Of a DNA stretch of 64,000 nucleotides, positions 53,277 to 61,318 are shown piece by piece. The position numbers were made by a program, and so were the translations under genes. The stretch's first letter is position 1, and every line of letters begins with the position of its first letter. The notes under the pieces are model-generated. The model saw only the letters and a list, made by a program, of their open reading frames with translations, did not search any database and had not been told where the DNA came from. Source of the DNA: CANJBX01 sp035556735 (GTDB lineage: Bacteria > Pseudomonadota > Alphaproteobacteria > Rhizobiales > Xanthobacteraceae); NCBI GenBank assembly GCA_035556735.1, contig DATMFF010000001.1, forward strand, positions 1 through 64,000, given 5' to 3'.

Positions 53277-53371
53277 CAAAACTCTCCGTTGCCCGCAAGA
53301 GCGCACAGATAATCGCCTTGCCGAAGGGCGATGGAGAACGCGGCGCTTCGAGCGCGCTGGTCCTTCGGACA

Positions 53372-53953
53372 CTACTCCTGCGGCCCGCCTTCCCAGCGCT
53401 TGATCTTGGTGTCGATGTCGAAGAAGTCGAGCAGCCGCCCGACGGTGTGGTTGATGATGTCGTCCACCGTCTTCGGCTTGTTGTAGAGCGCCGGCACGAT
53501 CGGCGCGACCACGGCGCCCATGTCGGAGAGCGTGACCATGGTGCGCAGGTGGCCGCCGTGCAGCGGGGTCTCGCGCACGGCGAGCACGAGACGGCGCTTC
53601 TCCTTGAGCACCACGTCGGCGGCGCGCGAGAGCAGCGAGGTGGTCACGCCGGTGGCAATCTCGCTCATGGAGCGGATCGAGCACGGCGCGATCACCATGC
53701 CCATGGTCTTGAACGAGCCCGAGGAGATCGACGCGCCGATGTCGCCGATCGGGTGCACGACCGAGGCCAGCGCCTTGACGTCCTTGGGCTTGTAGTCGGT
53801 CTCGTAGGCCATGGTGAGCTCGGCCGACTTGCTCATCACGACATGGGTCTCGACATCCTTCACCGCGCGCAGCATCTCCAGCATGCGCACGCCGTAGACG
53901 ACGCCGGAGGCGCCGGAGATGCCGACGATCAGCCGGCGCGGCTCACTTCTCAT
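53372..53953 (-). CDS. UbiX-family flavin prenyltransferase
   Basis: This 193-residue enzyme makes prenylated FMN, the cofactor of UbiD decarboxylases. Motifs are IVGISGASGVVYGVRMLEML at the N-terminus, VIAPCSIRSMSEIATG near residue 87 and LAVRETPLHGGHLRTMV near 125. Its start overlaps the TIGR02444 stop by 11 bp. No ubiD partner is in the window. The neighbouring dihydroxyphthalate-decarboxylase-like gene is unrelated in fold, so the UbiD is elsewhere or beyond recognition. Confidence 0.88.
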   Translation of the reverse strand: MRSEPRRLIVGISGASGVVYGVRMLEMLRAVKDVETHVVMSKSAELTMAYETDYKPKDVKALASVVHPIGDIGASISSGSFKTMGMVIAPCSIRSMSEIATGVTTSLLSRAADVVLKEKRRLVLAVRETPLHGGHLRTMVTLSDMGAVVAPIVPALYNKPKTVDDIINHTVGRLLDFFDIDTKIKRWEGGPQE

Positions 53954-54452
53954 GGACCTGCTCTTTGAGCGCGCGCACGAAGGCGTCGACCGCGGCCTGC
54001 GGGAACTCCTTGCCGAGCACGCCGGCGAACACGGCGAGATTGGCGCGAGCGGCCTCCTCGGCCGTGGCCGTGGCGGCCGGCTTGAACGCCTGCGCCAGCG
54101 CGCCCATGGCGTTGAGCTGGAGCTGCTCGCCCTCGATCTCGAGCGCCTGGATCTTCTTGCGATAGGCCTGGGCGGCCTCGTTCTCGACGAGCGGGACGTT
54201 CTCCTTGAGCAGGCGGCGCACGCCGCGGATCGGCACCACGACCTGATGCTGCCAGCCCTTGGAGACGTCGCTGACGCGCCGGACCTCGTCGGCGCCGAGC
54301 GCGCGCTTGTGGCCGGCCATCCACATCAGGAACAGGATCATGTTCACGTCGATCCCGATCTTGTCCTGCAGGGTGATCGCCGCCTCGGAGACGCCCTGCT
54401 GGCGATAGTAGCCGAGCACGAAGTCCCAGATCGGCGTTTGCATGTCAGTCAT
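53943..54452 (-). CDS. TIGR02444 (DUF2390) family protein
   Basis: A 169-residue helical protein opening with TPIWDFVLGYYRQQGVSEAAI, then LQDKIGIDVNMILFLMWMAG and GWQHQVVVPIRGVRRLLK, typical of TIGR02444. ATG 54452 is chosen because the protein starts in the family position. It is first gene of a pair with UbiX (11-bp overlap). The function is unknown. Confidence 0.82.
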   Translation of the reverse strand: MTDMQTPIWDFVLGYYRQQGVSEAAITLQDKIGIDVNMILFLMWMAGHKRALGADEVRRVSDVSKGWQHQVVVPIRGVRRLLKENVPLVENEAAQAYRKKIQALEIEGEQLQLNAMGALAQAFKPAATATAEEAARANLAVFAGVLGKEFPQAAVDAFVRALKEQVHEK

Positions 54453-54606
54453 GTCAACTCCAGGCGCTTTCCGATTCCCACGCAAGCGGGCCTGACGGCT
54501 GAGTGGCCGGCACGGGCCCCGCTAGTCGCGGCGCACTAAAGCATATAAAAATCCCGCCGACACCGGGTCTCCCGGCATACGCTGGCTTAACGATAGGAAT
54601 GACACG

Positions 54607-55494
54607 ATGGCGCAGACGGTTACGCTCAAGACGGCGCTCGGCAATTATCCCTTCACGGCGGCGCTCAAGAAGGGCGAGCTGACCGCGCCCGGCGTGGCGT
54701 TCCAGTTCGAGGAGATCAAGCCCGTCAACCGCGCCTTCGCGCCGATGGCGCGCGAGCAGAAATTCGACGTCTCCGAGATGGCGATCGTCACCTACCTGCT
54801 GGCGCGCGCCTACGACAAGCCGATCGTGCTCTTGCCCATCGTGATGATGGGCCGCTTCCAGCACAACACGATGGTCTACAGCAAGGAGCGCGGCAAGATC
54901 ACGCCGCCGGACATGCTGTCGAAGCGCCTCGCGGTGCGCTCGTGGACGCAGACCACGGGCGTGTGGATCCGCGGCATCTTTCAGAACGACTACGGCGTCG
55001 ACCTCAACAAGGCGAGCTGGACCGTGCAGGAAGGGGCGCACGTTGCCGAATATCAGGACCCGCCAGAACTGCGCCGCATCTCGATGGAGCACGACCTGAT
55101 GAAGATGCTGCTCGCCGGCGAGGTGGACGCCGTGATCTACGGCGCCGACCTGCCCGACGATCCGCGCCTCGCCACCGTGATCGAGAACCCGCAGGACGAG
55201 GCGATGAAATGGTACGAAAAGCACAAGGTCGTGCCGATCAACCACATGGTGTGCGTGACGCAGAAGCTCGCCCGGGAGAACCCGCAGGCGGTGAAGGCGG
55301 TGTACGAACTGCTGCGCAAGGGCAAGGCGGACAATCCGCCCAAGCCCGGCGCGATCGATACCGCGCCGATCGGCTTCGAGGCGGTGCGCCCGGGCGTCGA
55401 GCTGGTCGCGGAGTATGCGTTCCAGCAGCGCATCATCCCGCGCCGGTTCTCGTTCGACGAGATCTTCGAGGACGCGCGGAAGATCTTGGGGTGA
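54607..55494 (+). CDS. 4,5-dihydroxyphthalate decarboxylase-like / periplasmic-binding-fold protein
   Basis: This 295-residue protein has the fold of type II binding proteins but no signal peptide, as in Pht5-type 4,5-dihydroxyphthalate decarboxylases. It reads TLKTALGNYPFTAALKKGEL at the N-terminus and SEMAIVTYLLARAYDKPIVL near residue 57. It could decarboxylate an aromatic diacid in the cytoplasm or be a diverged solute-binding protein. GATAGGAATGAC precedes the ATG; the 154-bp divergent region has an A/T-rich catataaaaat that may be a -10. Confidence 0.75.
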   Translation: MAQTVTLKTALGNYPFTAALKKGELTAPGVAFQFEEIKPVNRAFAPMAREQKFDVSEMAIVTYLLARAYDKPIVLLPIVMMGRFQHNTMVYSKERGKITPPDMLSKRLAVRSWTQTTGVWIRGIFQNDYGVDLNKASWTVQEGAHVAEYQDPPELRRISMEHDLMKMLLAGEVDAVIYGADLPDDPRLATVIENPQDEAMKWYEKHKVVPINHMVCVTQKLARENPQAVKAVYELLRKGKADNPPKPGAIDTAPIGFEAVRPGVELVAEYAFQQRIIPRRFSFDEIFEDARKILG

Positions 55495-55503
55495 GTGCTC
55501 CGT

Positions 55504-56403
55504 TCACTGCTTAAAGCAGTTCTCCCGATGCCATCTTAAAAAACGTGGATGCGGGCGTTCAGCCACGCGCTGCGGTACGAGCGCGCGGCCACTTTTGTTG
55601 ATGAATGCCCTTATGCTGTCAGGATCGTTGGCTTGGCGCGAAATAAGAACCTCCAGTTCATCGGACAAGCTGATTAGCCCCCGATCAAACATCCAATGCG
55701 CTGTTCCAGAAAGGGCAATGCCATTGCAGACGATGTCGGGGCCGTTCGCCTTTACGGCTCGAATGTGTGCTGCAGCTACCTCTGCGCGGCCTCCTCCATT
55801 GATCAACTTCAGACCGCTAATGGCGCAACGCGCGTCATAGGCGCGCAAGACATTTCGCCGAAAGATGCGATCTCTGACCAATCGGGAGGTCAGGAATAAA
55901 GCGCGATCGCGAGCTTGCTCGAACTCGAATGGTGCTGGCTCGTCTTGAAAACCGGGATCCAAAGGAATCTCACCGACGCGCGGAGGAAAGGGATCACTCT
56001 CGGTGAACCCAAGAGCAAGAATGCGAGCGAAATCACTCGTTGCGAGAGGACGAACAGCTGACTGAGCTCGGCCGGAGATCCGGCCCTGTTCATTTAATAA
56101 ACCCCTCTCTACCAAACCGCCTTGGCCGGCGAAGGGGACTGGATTGACGAAATCGAGATAGCTTCCGGGCTCGATTAGCGCGAGATACATATCCTTTGCC
56201 GCAGGGTCAGGAATTGCCCGCTGGACTCTCGCGACCGCGAAGTAACCACGGGTTTCCACGACTTTGCGAGGCTCGTAGTAGACGATCCAATCGCCTACGC
56301 ACGTTTCGACGCGGCTGAGGTACTGACGAGGAAATTGGTATCGTTCAGCAGGGCTGTCGTCGTAGATCGAATCCGAGCGGTGAACGAAGACCCCATGTCC
56401 CAT
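55504..56403 (-). CDS. HNH_2-family endonuclease with N-terminal EVE-like domain, low GC
   Basis: This is a 299-residue protein. The C-terminal HNH_2 domain begins near residue 175 (RRNVLRAYDARCAISGLKL) and continues with AEVAAAHIRAVKANG and NGIALSGTAHWMFDRGL, which give the His, Asn and His of the nuclease. The first 110 residues (RVETCVGDWIVYYEPRK, GYFAVARVQRAIPDP) look like an EVE/PUA-type fold that in other nucleases reads modified bases. G+C is clearly lower than in all neighbours. It is wedged between two convergent genes, only 9 bp after one. This suggests horizontal gain and a possible modification-dependent restriction role. Confidence 0.72.
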   Translation of the reverse strand: MGHGVFVHRSDSIYDDSPAERYQFPRQYLSRVETCVGDWIVYYEPRKVVETRGYFAVARVQRAIPDPAAKDMYLALIEPGSYLDFVNPVPFAGQGGLVERGLLNEQGRISGRAQSAVRPLATSDFARILALGFTESDPFPPRVGEIPLDPGFQDEPAPFEFEQARDRALFLTSRLVRDRIFRRNVLRAYDARCAISGLKLINGGGRAEVAAAHIRAVKANGPDIVCNGIALSGTAHWMFDRGLISLSDELEVLISRQANDPDSIRAFINKSGRALVPQRVAERPHPRFLRWHRENCFKQ

Positions 56404-56487
56404 GAATGATGTATAGCGTCATTTAGTGGAATATTCATGCTCCTCGGCAGCCGCTAGCACGCTGCCTCGCAACGATATCCTCGCGCC

Positions 56488-57672
56488 TCACTTCTCCTGC
56501 GGCACCAGCGAGTAGCGCAGGTCCTCGACCTGCACGTCGGCAAGCGGCAGGCCGAGCTCCTTGCGCACCATGTTGGTGCCCTGCACCATCGCCACCATCT
56601 TGTAGAAAGCGTGGCGGCGGCTCATGCCCTCGCGGCCCATGCCGCAGTCGGATGACAGGATCAGCCGCTCGGCGGGGATGTATTTGAGCGCGCGGCGGAT
56701 GTGCTCGGCGATCTCGTCGGCCCGCTCGACCTGCAGCGTGTGGTGGTCGATGACGCCGATGGCGACCTTCTTGTCGGCGCTGATCTCCTTGCCGAAGGCC
56801 TCGAGGTCCATGCCGCCGGCGCTGCACGACTCGAAGGTGATCACGTCGGCGTCGACCTTGTTGATCAGCGGCAGCGCCGACTTGTAGCTCTGCACCTGCG
56901 CGAACATGCGCTGCTGCGACGGGTTGCCCCAGCAGGTGTGGCACCACACCTCGGTCTTGGCGCGCAGGCCCTTTACCGTGCGGTTGAACACCTCGACGCT
57001 GAACGCGGGATTGATGACCTCGTCGACGATCTTGCGCACGGCGAGCAGGTGGATCTGCGGCTCCTCGAACTGGATCACCGCGCAGCCGGCGTCGGCGAGC
57101 TCGTGCAGCTCCTCGTTGAGCGCGTCGGCGATGGCGAGGATGCGGTCCTTCACGCTCTTGTAGTGGGTGTCGCGCACCGCGAAGGCGACGAGCTCGGGCC
57201 CGATGGTGCCGAACTTGACCGGCTTCTTCGTCATGCGCTGCGCCGCCTTCCACATCGCGGTGTACTGCAGCTTGCCACGCCCGACCGGGCCGATGATCTT
57301 CGGCATCACGCGCGCTTCGAGATAGTCGTGCAGGATGTGGCCGGGCGGGAAGGCAAGTCCGCCCTTGCCCGCGACGGTCGGCCAGGCGTCGGTGTCGAAG
57401 CCGGCCATGTGGCGCGTGGGATAGTTGGTCCAGCTCTGGCCGCCGACGTCGTTGTCGAAATGGGCGTCGCCGTCGGTGACGATGTCGAGGCCCGCGAGCT
57501 CCTGCTCCTTGAGATAGACCGCGACCGCGTCGAGATACTGCTCGCGGTAGTTGGTGGAGACCATCGCCTCCATGAACGAGCGCGCGCCGAGGTTCTCGGT
57601 GAACCAGCTCGGCCGCGGCAGCGAGCCGGTGATGGTGGTGGGAAGCGTGATGTCCTTGGTGGCGCGCAGCAT
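56488..57672 (-). CDS. MetE C-terminal-like cobalamin-independent methionine-synthase-family protein (2)
   Basis: This 394-residue TIM-barrel protein keeps the zinc site of MetE: His and Cys in WCHTCWGN near residue 218, Glu in ITFESCSAGG near 257 and Cys in SSDCGMGREG near 325. It lacks the N-terminal half of full MetE. Such short forms methylate thiols from donors other than methyl-folate, or take part in catabolism of methylated compounds. ATG 57672 is chosen because homologues open with TTITGSLPRPSW soon after the start. Divergent from an MFS gene. Confidence 0.82.
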   Translation of the reverse strand: MLRATKDITLPTTITGSLPRPSWFTENLGARSFMEAMVSTNYREQYLDAVAVYLKEQELAGLDIVTDGDAHFDNDVGGQSWTNYPTRHMAGFDTDAWPTVAGKGGLAFPPGHILHDYLEARVMPKIIGPVGRGKLQYTAMWKAAQRMTKKPVKFGTIGPELVAFAVRDTHYKSVKDRILAIADALNEELHELADAGCAVIQFEEPQIHLLAVRKIVDEVINPAFSVEVFNRTVKGLRAKTEVWCHTCWGNPSQQRMFAQVQSYKSALPLINKVDADVITFESCSAGGMDLEAFGKEISADKKVAIGVIDHHTLQVERADEIAEHIRRALKYIPAERLILSSDCGMGREGMSRRHAFYKMVAMVQGTNMVRKELGLPLADVQVEDLRYSLVPQEK

Positions 57673-57944
57673 GGCAGGCGTTGCTCCGGAAGTTCGATTT
57701 GTTGGCCGGACGGCGGCGGGGGAGCGTAGCGCATGACGCAACCGCCGCAAACCGTTGGGCAGTGATGGGCAAACGCACGGGTTTTTGACTGGGATACGCG
57801 CGTGCCGACCGGGAACCGGCCGTATCCCTAGCCGGTTGAGCAGACGTATCGGCTGCGCCGACCCGCCCCCCGCGACAGCGGCGACCTCAGCGGACTGGCC
57901 CGCGACGCTGCCCACCCCGCCACGCATATTGGGAGGGAGCGTTC

Positions 57945-59309
57945 ATGGCTTCCGGACGCGCCATCGACGTCGACCAACTGGTCGACAGCCAGAGACTGAC
58001 CGCTTTCAACTGGGCCCTCGTGCTCTGGTGCTTCATCATCACCGCCATCGACGGCTACGACATCTCCGCGGCCCCGGCCGCGGGCCCGTTCTTCGTGCGC
58101 GAGTGGCACCTCGCCTCGCCCGCCGCGCTGACCGCGCCGTTCAGCGCCGCCAATTTCGGCGTACTGTTCGGGGCTCCGCTGTTCGGCTGGATCGGCGACC
58201 GCTACGGCCGCAAGCCGGCGATCCTGCTCTCGCTCGTCACCTTCGGCCTGTTCACCCTGTGGGTCGTGTTCATCGATTCCGTCGAGCCGCTGACCTGGGC
58301 GCGCTTCCTCGCCGGCTTCGGCATCGGCGGCGTGGTGGCCAACACCATCGCGCTCAACGCCGAGATGGCTCCGCGCCGCGTGCGCGCGACCATGATCATC
58401 CTCATGTTCATCGGGACGACGGCGGGCGGCATCTTCCCGCCGCTCGTCGCCAACTGGCTGGCGCCGGCCCACGGCTGGCAGATCATCTTCTGGATCGGCG
58501 GCATCCTGCCGCTCGTCATCGCCGCGGTCTGCTGGTTCGTCCTGCCGGAGTCCATCAAGTTCCTGGCGCTCGAACCCTCGCGGCGGCGGGAGGCGATCCG
58601 GATCGCGCGCAAGCTCGATCCCGCCATCGTCGTGGGCTCCGACGACTGGTTCGTCTCGAGCAGCCAGACGGCGCCGCGCGCGCGCTTCCGCGACCTGTTC
58701 GCCGGCCCGCTGGCGCTGATGACTCCGCTCCTGTGGCTGCTGTTCGCGATCAACCTGATGATCTTCTACTTCGTGAACATCTGGCTGCAGACCATCATCA
58801 CGCCGGCCATCCTCAAGGCGGGCGGCGCGGCGGCCACGGCCCAGAACGCCAGCCTGATGTTCCAGCTCGGCGGCTCCATCTGCGCGCTGGTGATCTGCCG
58901 CTACGTGGACAAGATCGGGCTGCGCCCCGTGCTCGTGCTCATGCTGCTCGGCATCCCGGCGACCGCCGCCATCGGCTATGTCGCGACCTCGCCGTGGCTG
59001 GTGTGGGTGACGTTCGCCGCCGGCTTCTGCCTGCTCGGGATCCAGTTCGGCCTCAATGCAACGGCCGGGATGATGTATCCGACCCACATCCGCTCGCTGG
59101 GAACGGGCTATGCGTTCGGCATCGGGAGGTTCGGCGCGTTCGGCGGTCCCGCGCTCGGCGGGATGCTGATCGGGATGAACCTCTCGCTGCAGAGCCTTTA
59201 TGTCGTGGCGGCGATGCCGCTGGTGATCTCGCTGATCGCCTGCTTCATCCTCATCCGCCTGCAGTCGGCGAGCGAGGTCCCCGGCGGCTCGCCGGCCTAC
59301 GGGCGCTAG
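57945..59309 (+). CDS. MFS transporter, aromatic acid:H+ symporter type
   Basis: A 454-residue membrane protein with 12 hydrophobic segments. The AAHS signature is seen in FIITAIDGYDISAAPAAGPF (Asp in helix 1) and GWIGDRYGRKPAI between helices 2 and 3, with a matching loop KIGLRP in the second half. It probably imports an aromatic or related carboxylic acid. GGGAGGGAGC precedes the ATG. It is followed by a SnoaL-like gene after about 96 bp. Confidence 0.87.
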   Translation: MASGRAIDVDQLVDSQRLTAFNWALVLWCFIITAIDGYDISAAPAAGPFFVREWHLASPAALTAPFSAANFGVLFGAPLFGWIGDRYGRKPAILLSLVTFGLFTLWVVFIDSVEPLTWARFLAGFGIGGVVANTIALNAEMAPRRVRATMIILMFIGTTAGGIFPPLVANWLAPAHGWQIIFWIGGILPLVIAAVCWFVLPESIKFLALEPSRRREAIRIARKLDPAIVVGSDDWFVSSSQTAPRARFRDLFAGPLALMTPLLWLLFAINLMIFYFVNIWLQTIITPAILKAGGAAATAQNASLMFQLGGSICALVICRYVDKIGLRPVLVLMLLGIPATAAIGYVATSPWLVWVTFAAGFCLLGIQFGLNATAGMMYPTHIRSLGTGYAFGIGRFGAFGGPALGGMLIGMNLSLQSLYVVAAMPLVISLIACFILIRLQSASEVPGGSPAYGR

Positions 59310-59405
59310 GCGCGAGCCCGCAGCGCCATCCACTTTTCGGCGGCGTGCGCTAACATGGCGCACCGCCGGCGGCTCGGCGCCGGTTCGCAAGAGGGGGGAG
59401 ACATC

Positions 59406-60032
59406 ATGGCCGCATCCGCCGCCGACCATCGCGCGCTGCGCGATCTCGTGGAGAACTGGGCGGTCTGGCGCGACGCCATGATCTGGGACCGCTTCCGCAC
59501 CGTCTGGCACGACGACGGACGCATGATGGCGACCTGGTTCCAGGGCACGGCCGACGAGTTCATCAAGGTGAGCCAGGAGGGCTACGCCAAGGGCGTGCGC
59601 ATCCTGCATTTCCTCGGCGGCACGTCGATCGACGCCACGGAGCGGCGCGCGATCGTGCAGACCAAGATGACGATCTCGCAGCGCGCGGTGGTCGAGGACG
59701 TGCTGTGCGACGTGGTCTGCACCGGGCGCTTCTACGACTTCATCGAGAAGCGCGGCGACAAATGGGGCCTCGTGCTGCGCCAGCCGATCTACGAGAAGGA
59801 CCGCATCGATCCGGTCGATCCGACACAGGCGCCCAAGCTCGACAAGGAATTGCTGGCGCGCTTTCCCGAAGGCTACCGCCACCTCGCCTACCTGCAGACC
59901 AGGATCGGCTACAAGGTCAAACCGAACATGCCCGGCCTCGACGGACCGGTGGTGGCGGCGCTCTACGCCGCCGGCGCGGCCTGGCTCGACGGCAAGGCGC
60001 TCGACACGGGCTGGGTGACGATGGGGCTGTAG
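59406..60032 (+). CDS. SnoaL/NTF2-like protein
   Basis: This 208-residue protein opens with DHRALRDLVENWAVWRDAMIWDRF, the helix pattern of the NTF2/SnoaL fold, then HFLGGTSIDATERRAIVQTKM and YDFIEKRGDKWGLVLR for the curved sheet. Members are isomerases, hydratases or ring-hydroxylase-like small subunits; the last 60 residues are an extra tail. GGGGGGAG sets ATG 59406. It probably shares a transcript with the MFS carrier and may act on its cargo. Confidence 0.72.
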   Translation: MAASAADHRALRDLVENWAVWRDAMIWDRFRTVWHDDGRMMATWFQGTADEFIKVSQEGYAKGVRILHFLGGTSIDATERRAIVQTKMTISQRAVVEDVLCDVVCTGRFYDFIEKRGDKWGLVLRQPIYEKDRIDPVDPTQAPKLDKELLARFPEGYRHLAYLQTRIGYKVKPNMPGLDGPVVAALYAAGAAWLDGKALDTGWVTMGL

Positions 60033-60075
60033 GGAAGAAGACCAGCGGCTGCGCGCTATTCCGACAACGCCCGCC

Positions 60076-61215
60076 TCATCCTTGCTGCTGCGCGCGCGCC
60101 CGCGCAGCGGCGGTGCGCGCGGCGACGCGGTCGAGCAGCGCGATCATGTCCTCGACCTCCGCGCGCTCGAACCCCTGCGTGATGAACACGATCTTGCTGC
60201 GGCGGTCGGCGTCGGGCCAGCGGTCGAGCCAACTGAGGTTGTGCAGGAGATGCTGCGCGCCCTGGATCACGGCGGGACGGTCGGGCTCCTCGGCGACGTT
60301 GATGAGCCCTTTCACGCGCAACAGGTTCGGCCCGAGGTTCTGCTGCAGCGCGTCGAGCAAAAGACGCAACGCCTCCCGCGGGATCGGCTGCTCGCGCGTG
60401 AAGCAGAACGAGGCGATATCGCGGTCGTGCAGGCCGTGGTGCAGGTGATCGTGGACGTGATCGTGCTCGTGGTCATGCTCGTGGTCGTGCTCGTGGCCGT
60501 GGGCGTGATCATGCGCGTGCTCGTAGGCCGCCGCGTTGAGCCAAGCCCGCACGTCGGCTTTCGGATCGGCGGCGTCGAACCCGTCCGCGCGTAGCAGCGC
60601 GGCGATGTCGAAGGCGGGATCGTCGATGCGCAGGATGCGCGCGGCAGGATTGAGCCGACGCAGGCGCTCCATCAGTTCCGCCTCGCGCGCCTTGGCGGGA
60701 TCATGCTCGATCAGATCAAGCTTGGTGATCAGGATGGTGTCCGCGAGCGCAACCTGGCGCACCGACTCCACGTGCTGGTCGAGCGTGCCCGGCCCGTTGA
60801 CGGCATCGACGGTCGCGACCACCGCGCCGATGCGGTAGAGGCCAGCGAGCGTCGGATCGGACAGGAAGGCCTGGATCACCGGGGCGGGATCGGCGAGGCC
60901 CGAGGTCTCGATCACGACGTGATCGAAGCGCGGAATCTCGCCCGCCTCGCGCGCGTGATAGAGCCGGTTGAGGGTCGCGACGAGATCCCCGAACACGGTG
61001 CAGCACAGGCAGCCGTTCTCCAGCACCATGATGGTGTCGTCGCTGGTGGCGGCGAGCGCCTGGTCGAGACCGACCTCGCCGAACTCGTTGATCACCACGG
61101 CGGTCCTGGCCATCGCCGGATCGCGCAGCACGCGGTTGAGCAGCGTCGTCTTCCCGCTGCCGAGGAAGCCGGTGAGGATGGTGACAGGGGTGTGAGGCGA
61201 CGGCCGCGCGGTCAT
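60076..61215 (-). CDS. CobW/COG0523 GTP-dependent metallochaperone
   Basis: This 379-residue G3E GTPase has Walker A GFLGSGKTT near residue 16, the family metal site ENGCLCCT (GCxCC) near 67-72, and ITKLDL as the guanine-specificity motif. A histidine-rich stretch of HDHEHDHEHDH repeats near residues 232-255 is followed by the CobW C-terminal domain. It is inferred to deliver zinc or another metal to client enzymes. No Zur-type box was recognised upstream. The adjacent M24 metal-enzyme gene is one possible client. Confidence 0.88.
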   Translation of the reverse strand: MTARPSPHTPVTILTGFLGSGKTTLLNRVLRDPAMARTAVVINEFGEVGLDQALAATSDDTIMVLENGCLCCTVFGDLVATLNRLYHAREAGEIPRFDHVVIETSGLADPAPVIQAFLSDPTLAGLYRIGAVVATVDAVNGPGTLDQHVESVRQVALADTILITKLDLIEHDPAKAREAELMERLRRLNPAARILRIDDPAFDIAALLRADGFDAADPKADVRAWLNAAAYEHAHDHAHGHEHDHEHDHEHDHVHDHLHHGLHDRDIASFCFTREQPIPREALRLLLDALQQNLGPNLLRVKGLINVAEEPDRPAVIQGAQHLLHNLSWLDRWPDADRRSKIVFITQGFERAEVEDMIALLDRVAARTAAARARAQQQG

Positions 61216-61318
61216 GACGGGAATATAGGCGTGGCGAACCGCAGGCGCGAGTTCATGCCGGGCCGGCCCCCGAACACCCGCGCCGGGCATGACGAACCCG
61301 GCGCGGCTACCCGCCCGG

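Noticed and set aside
51501..53684. 727-codon minus-strand frame opposite the cytochrome c fusion
   Set aside because: Shadow frame. The + strand has a signal peptide, a haem motif and propeller repeats.
57673..57944. Possible riboswitch (SAM or cobalamin) before the MetE-like gene
   Set aside because: I could not find the conserved pseudoknot or box sequences of SAM-II or B12 riboswitches in the 272-bp divergent gap, and no paired structure stood out.
57828..59882. 684-codon minus-strand frame opposite the MFS gene
   Set aside because: Shadow frame. The + strand shows 12 membrane segments and the DRYGRK motif.
60430..60530. Repeated catg/cgtg/cgtgctcgtgg tract that could be read as a CRISPR-like or VNTR array
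   Set aside because: It encodes the His-Asp/Glu-rich metal-binding loop of the CobW protein, so the repetition is explained by coding.
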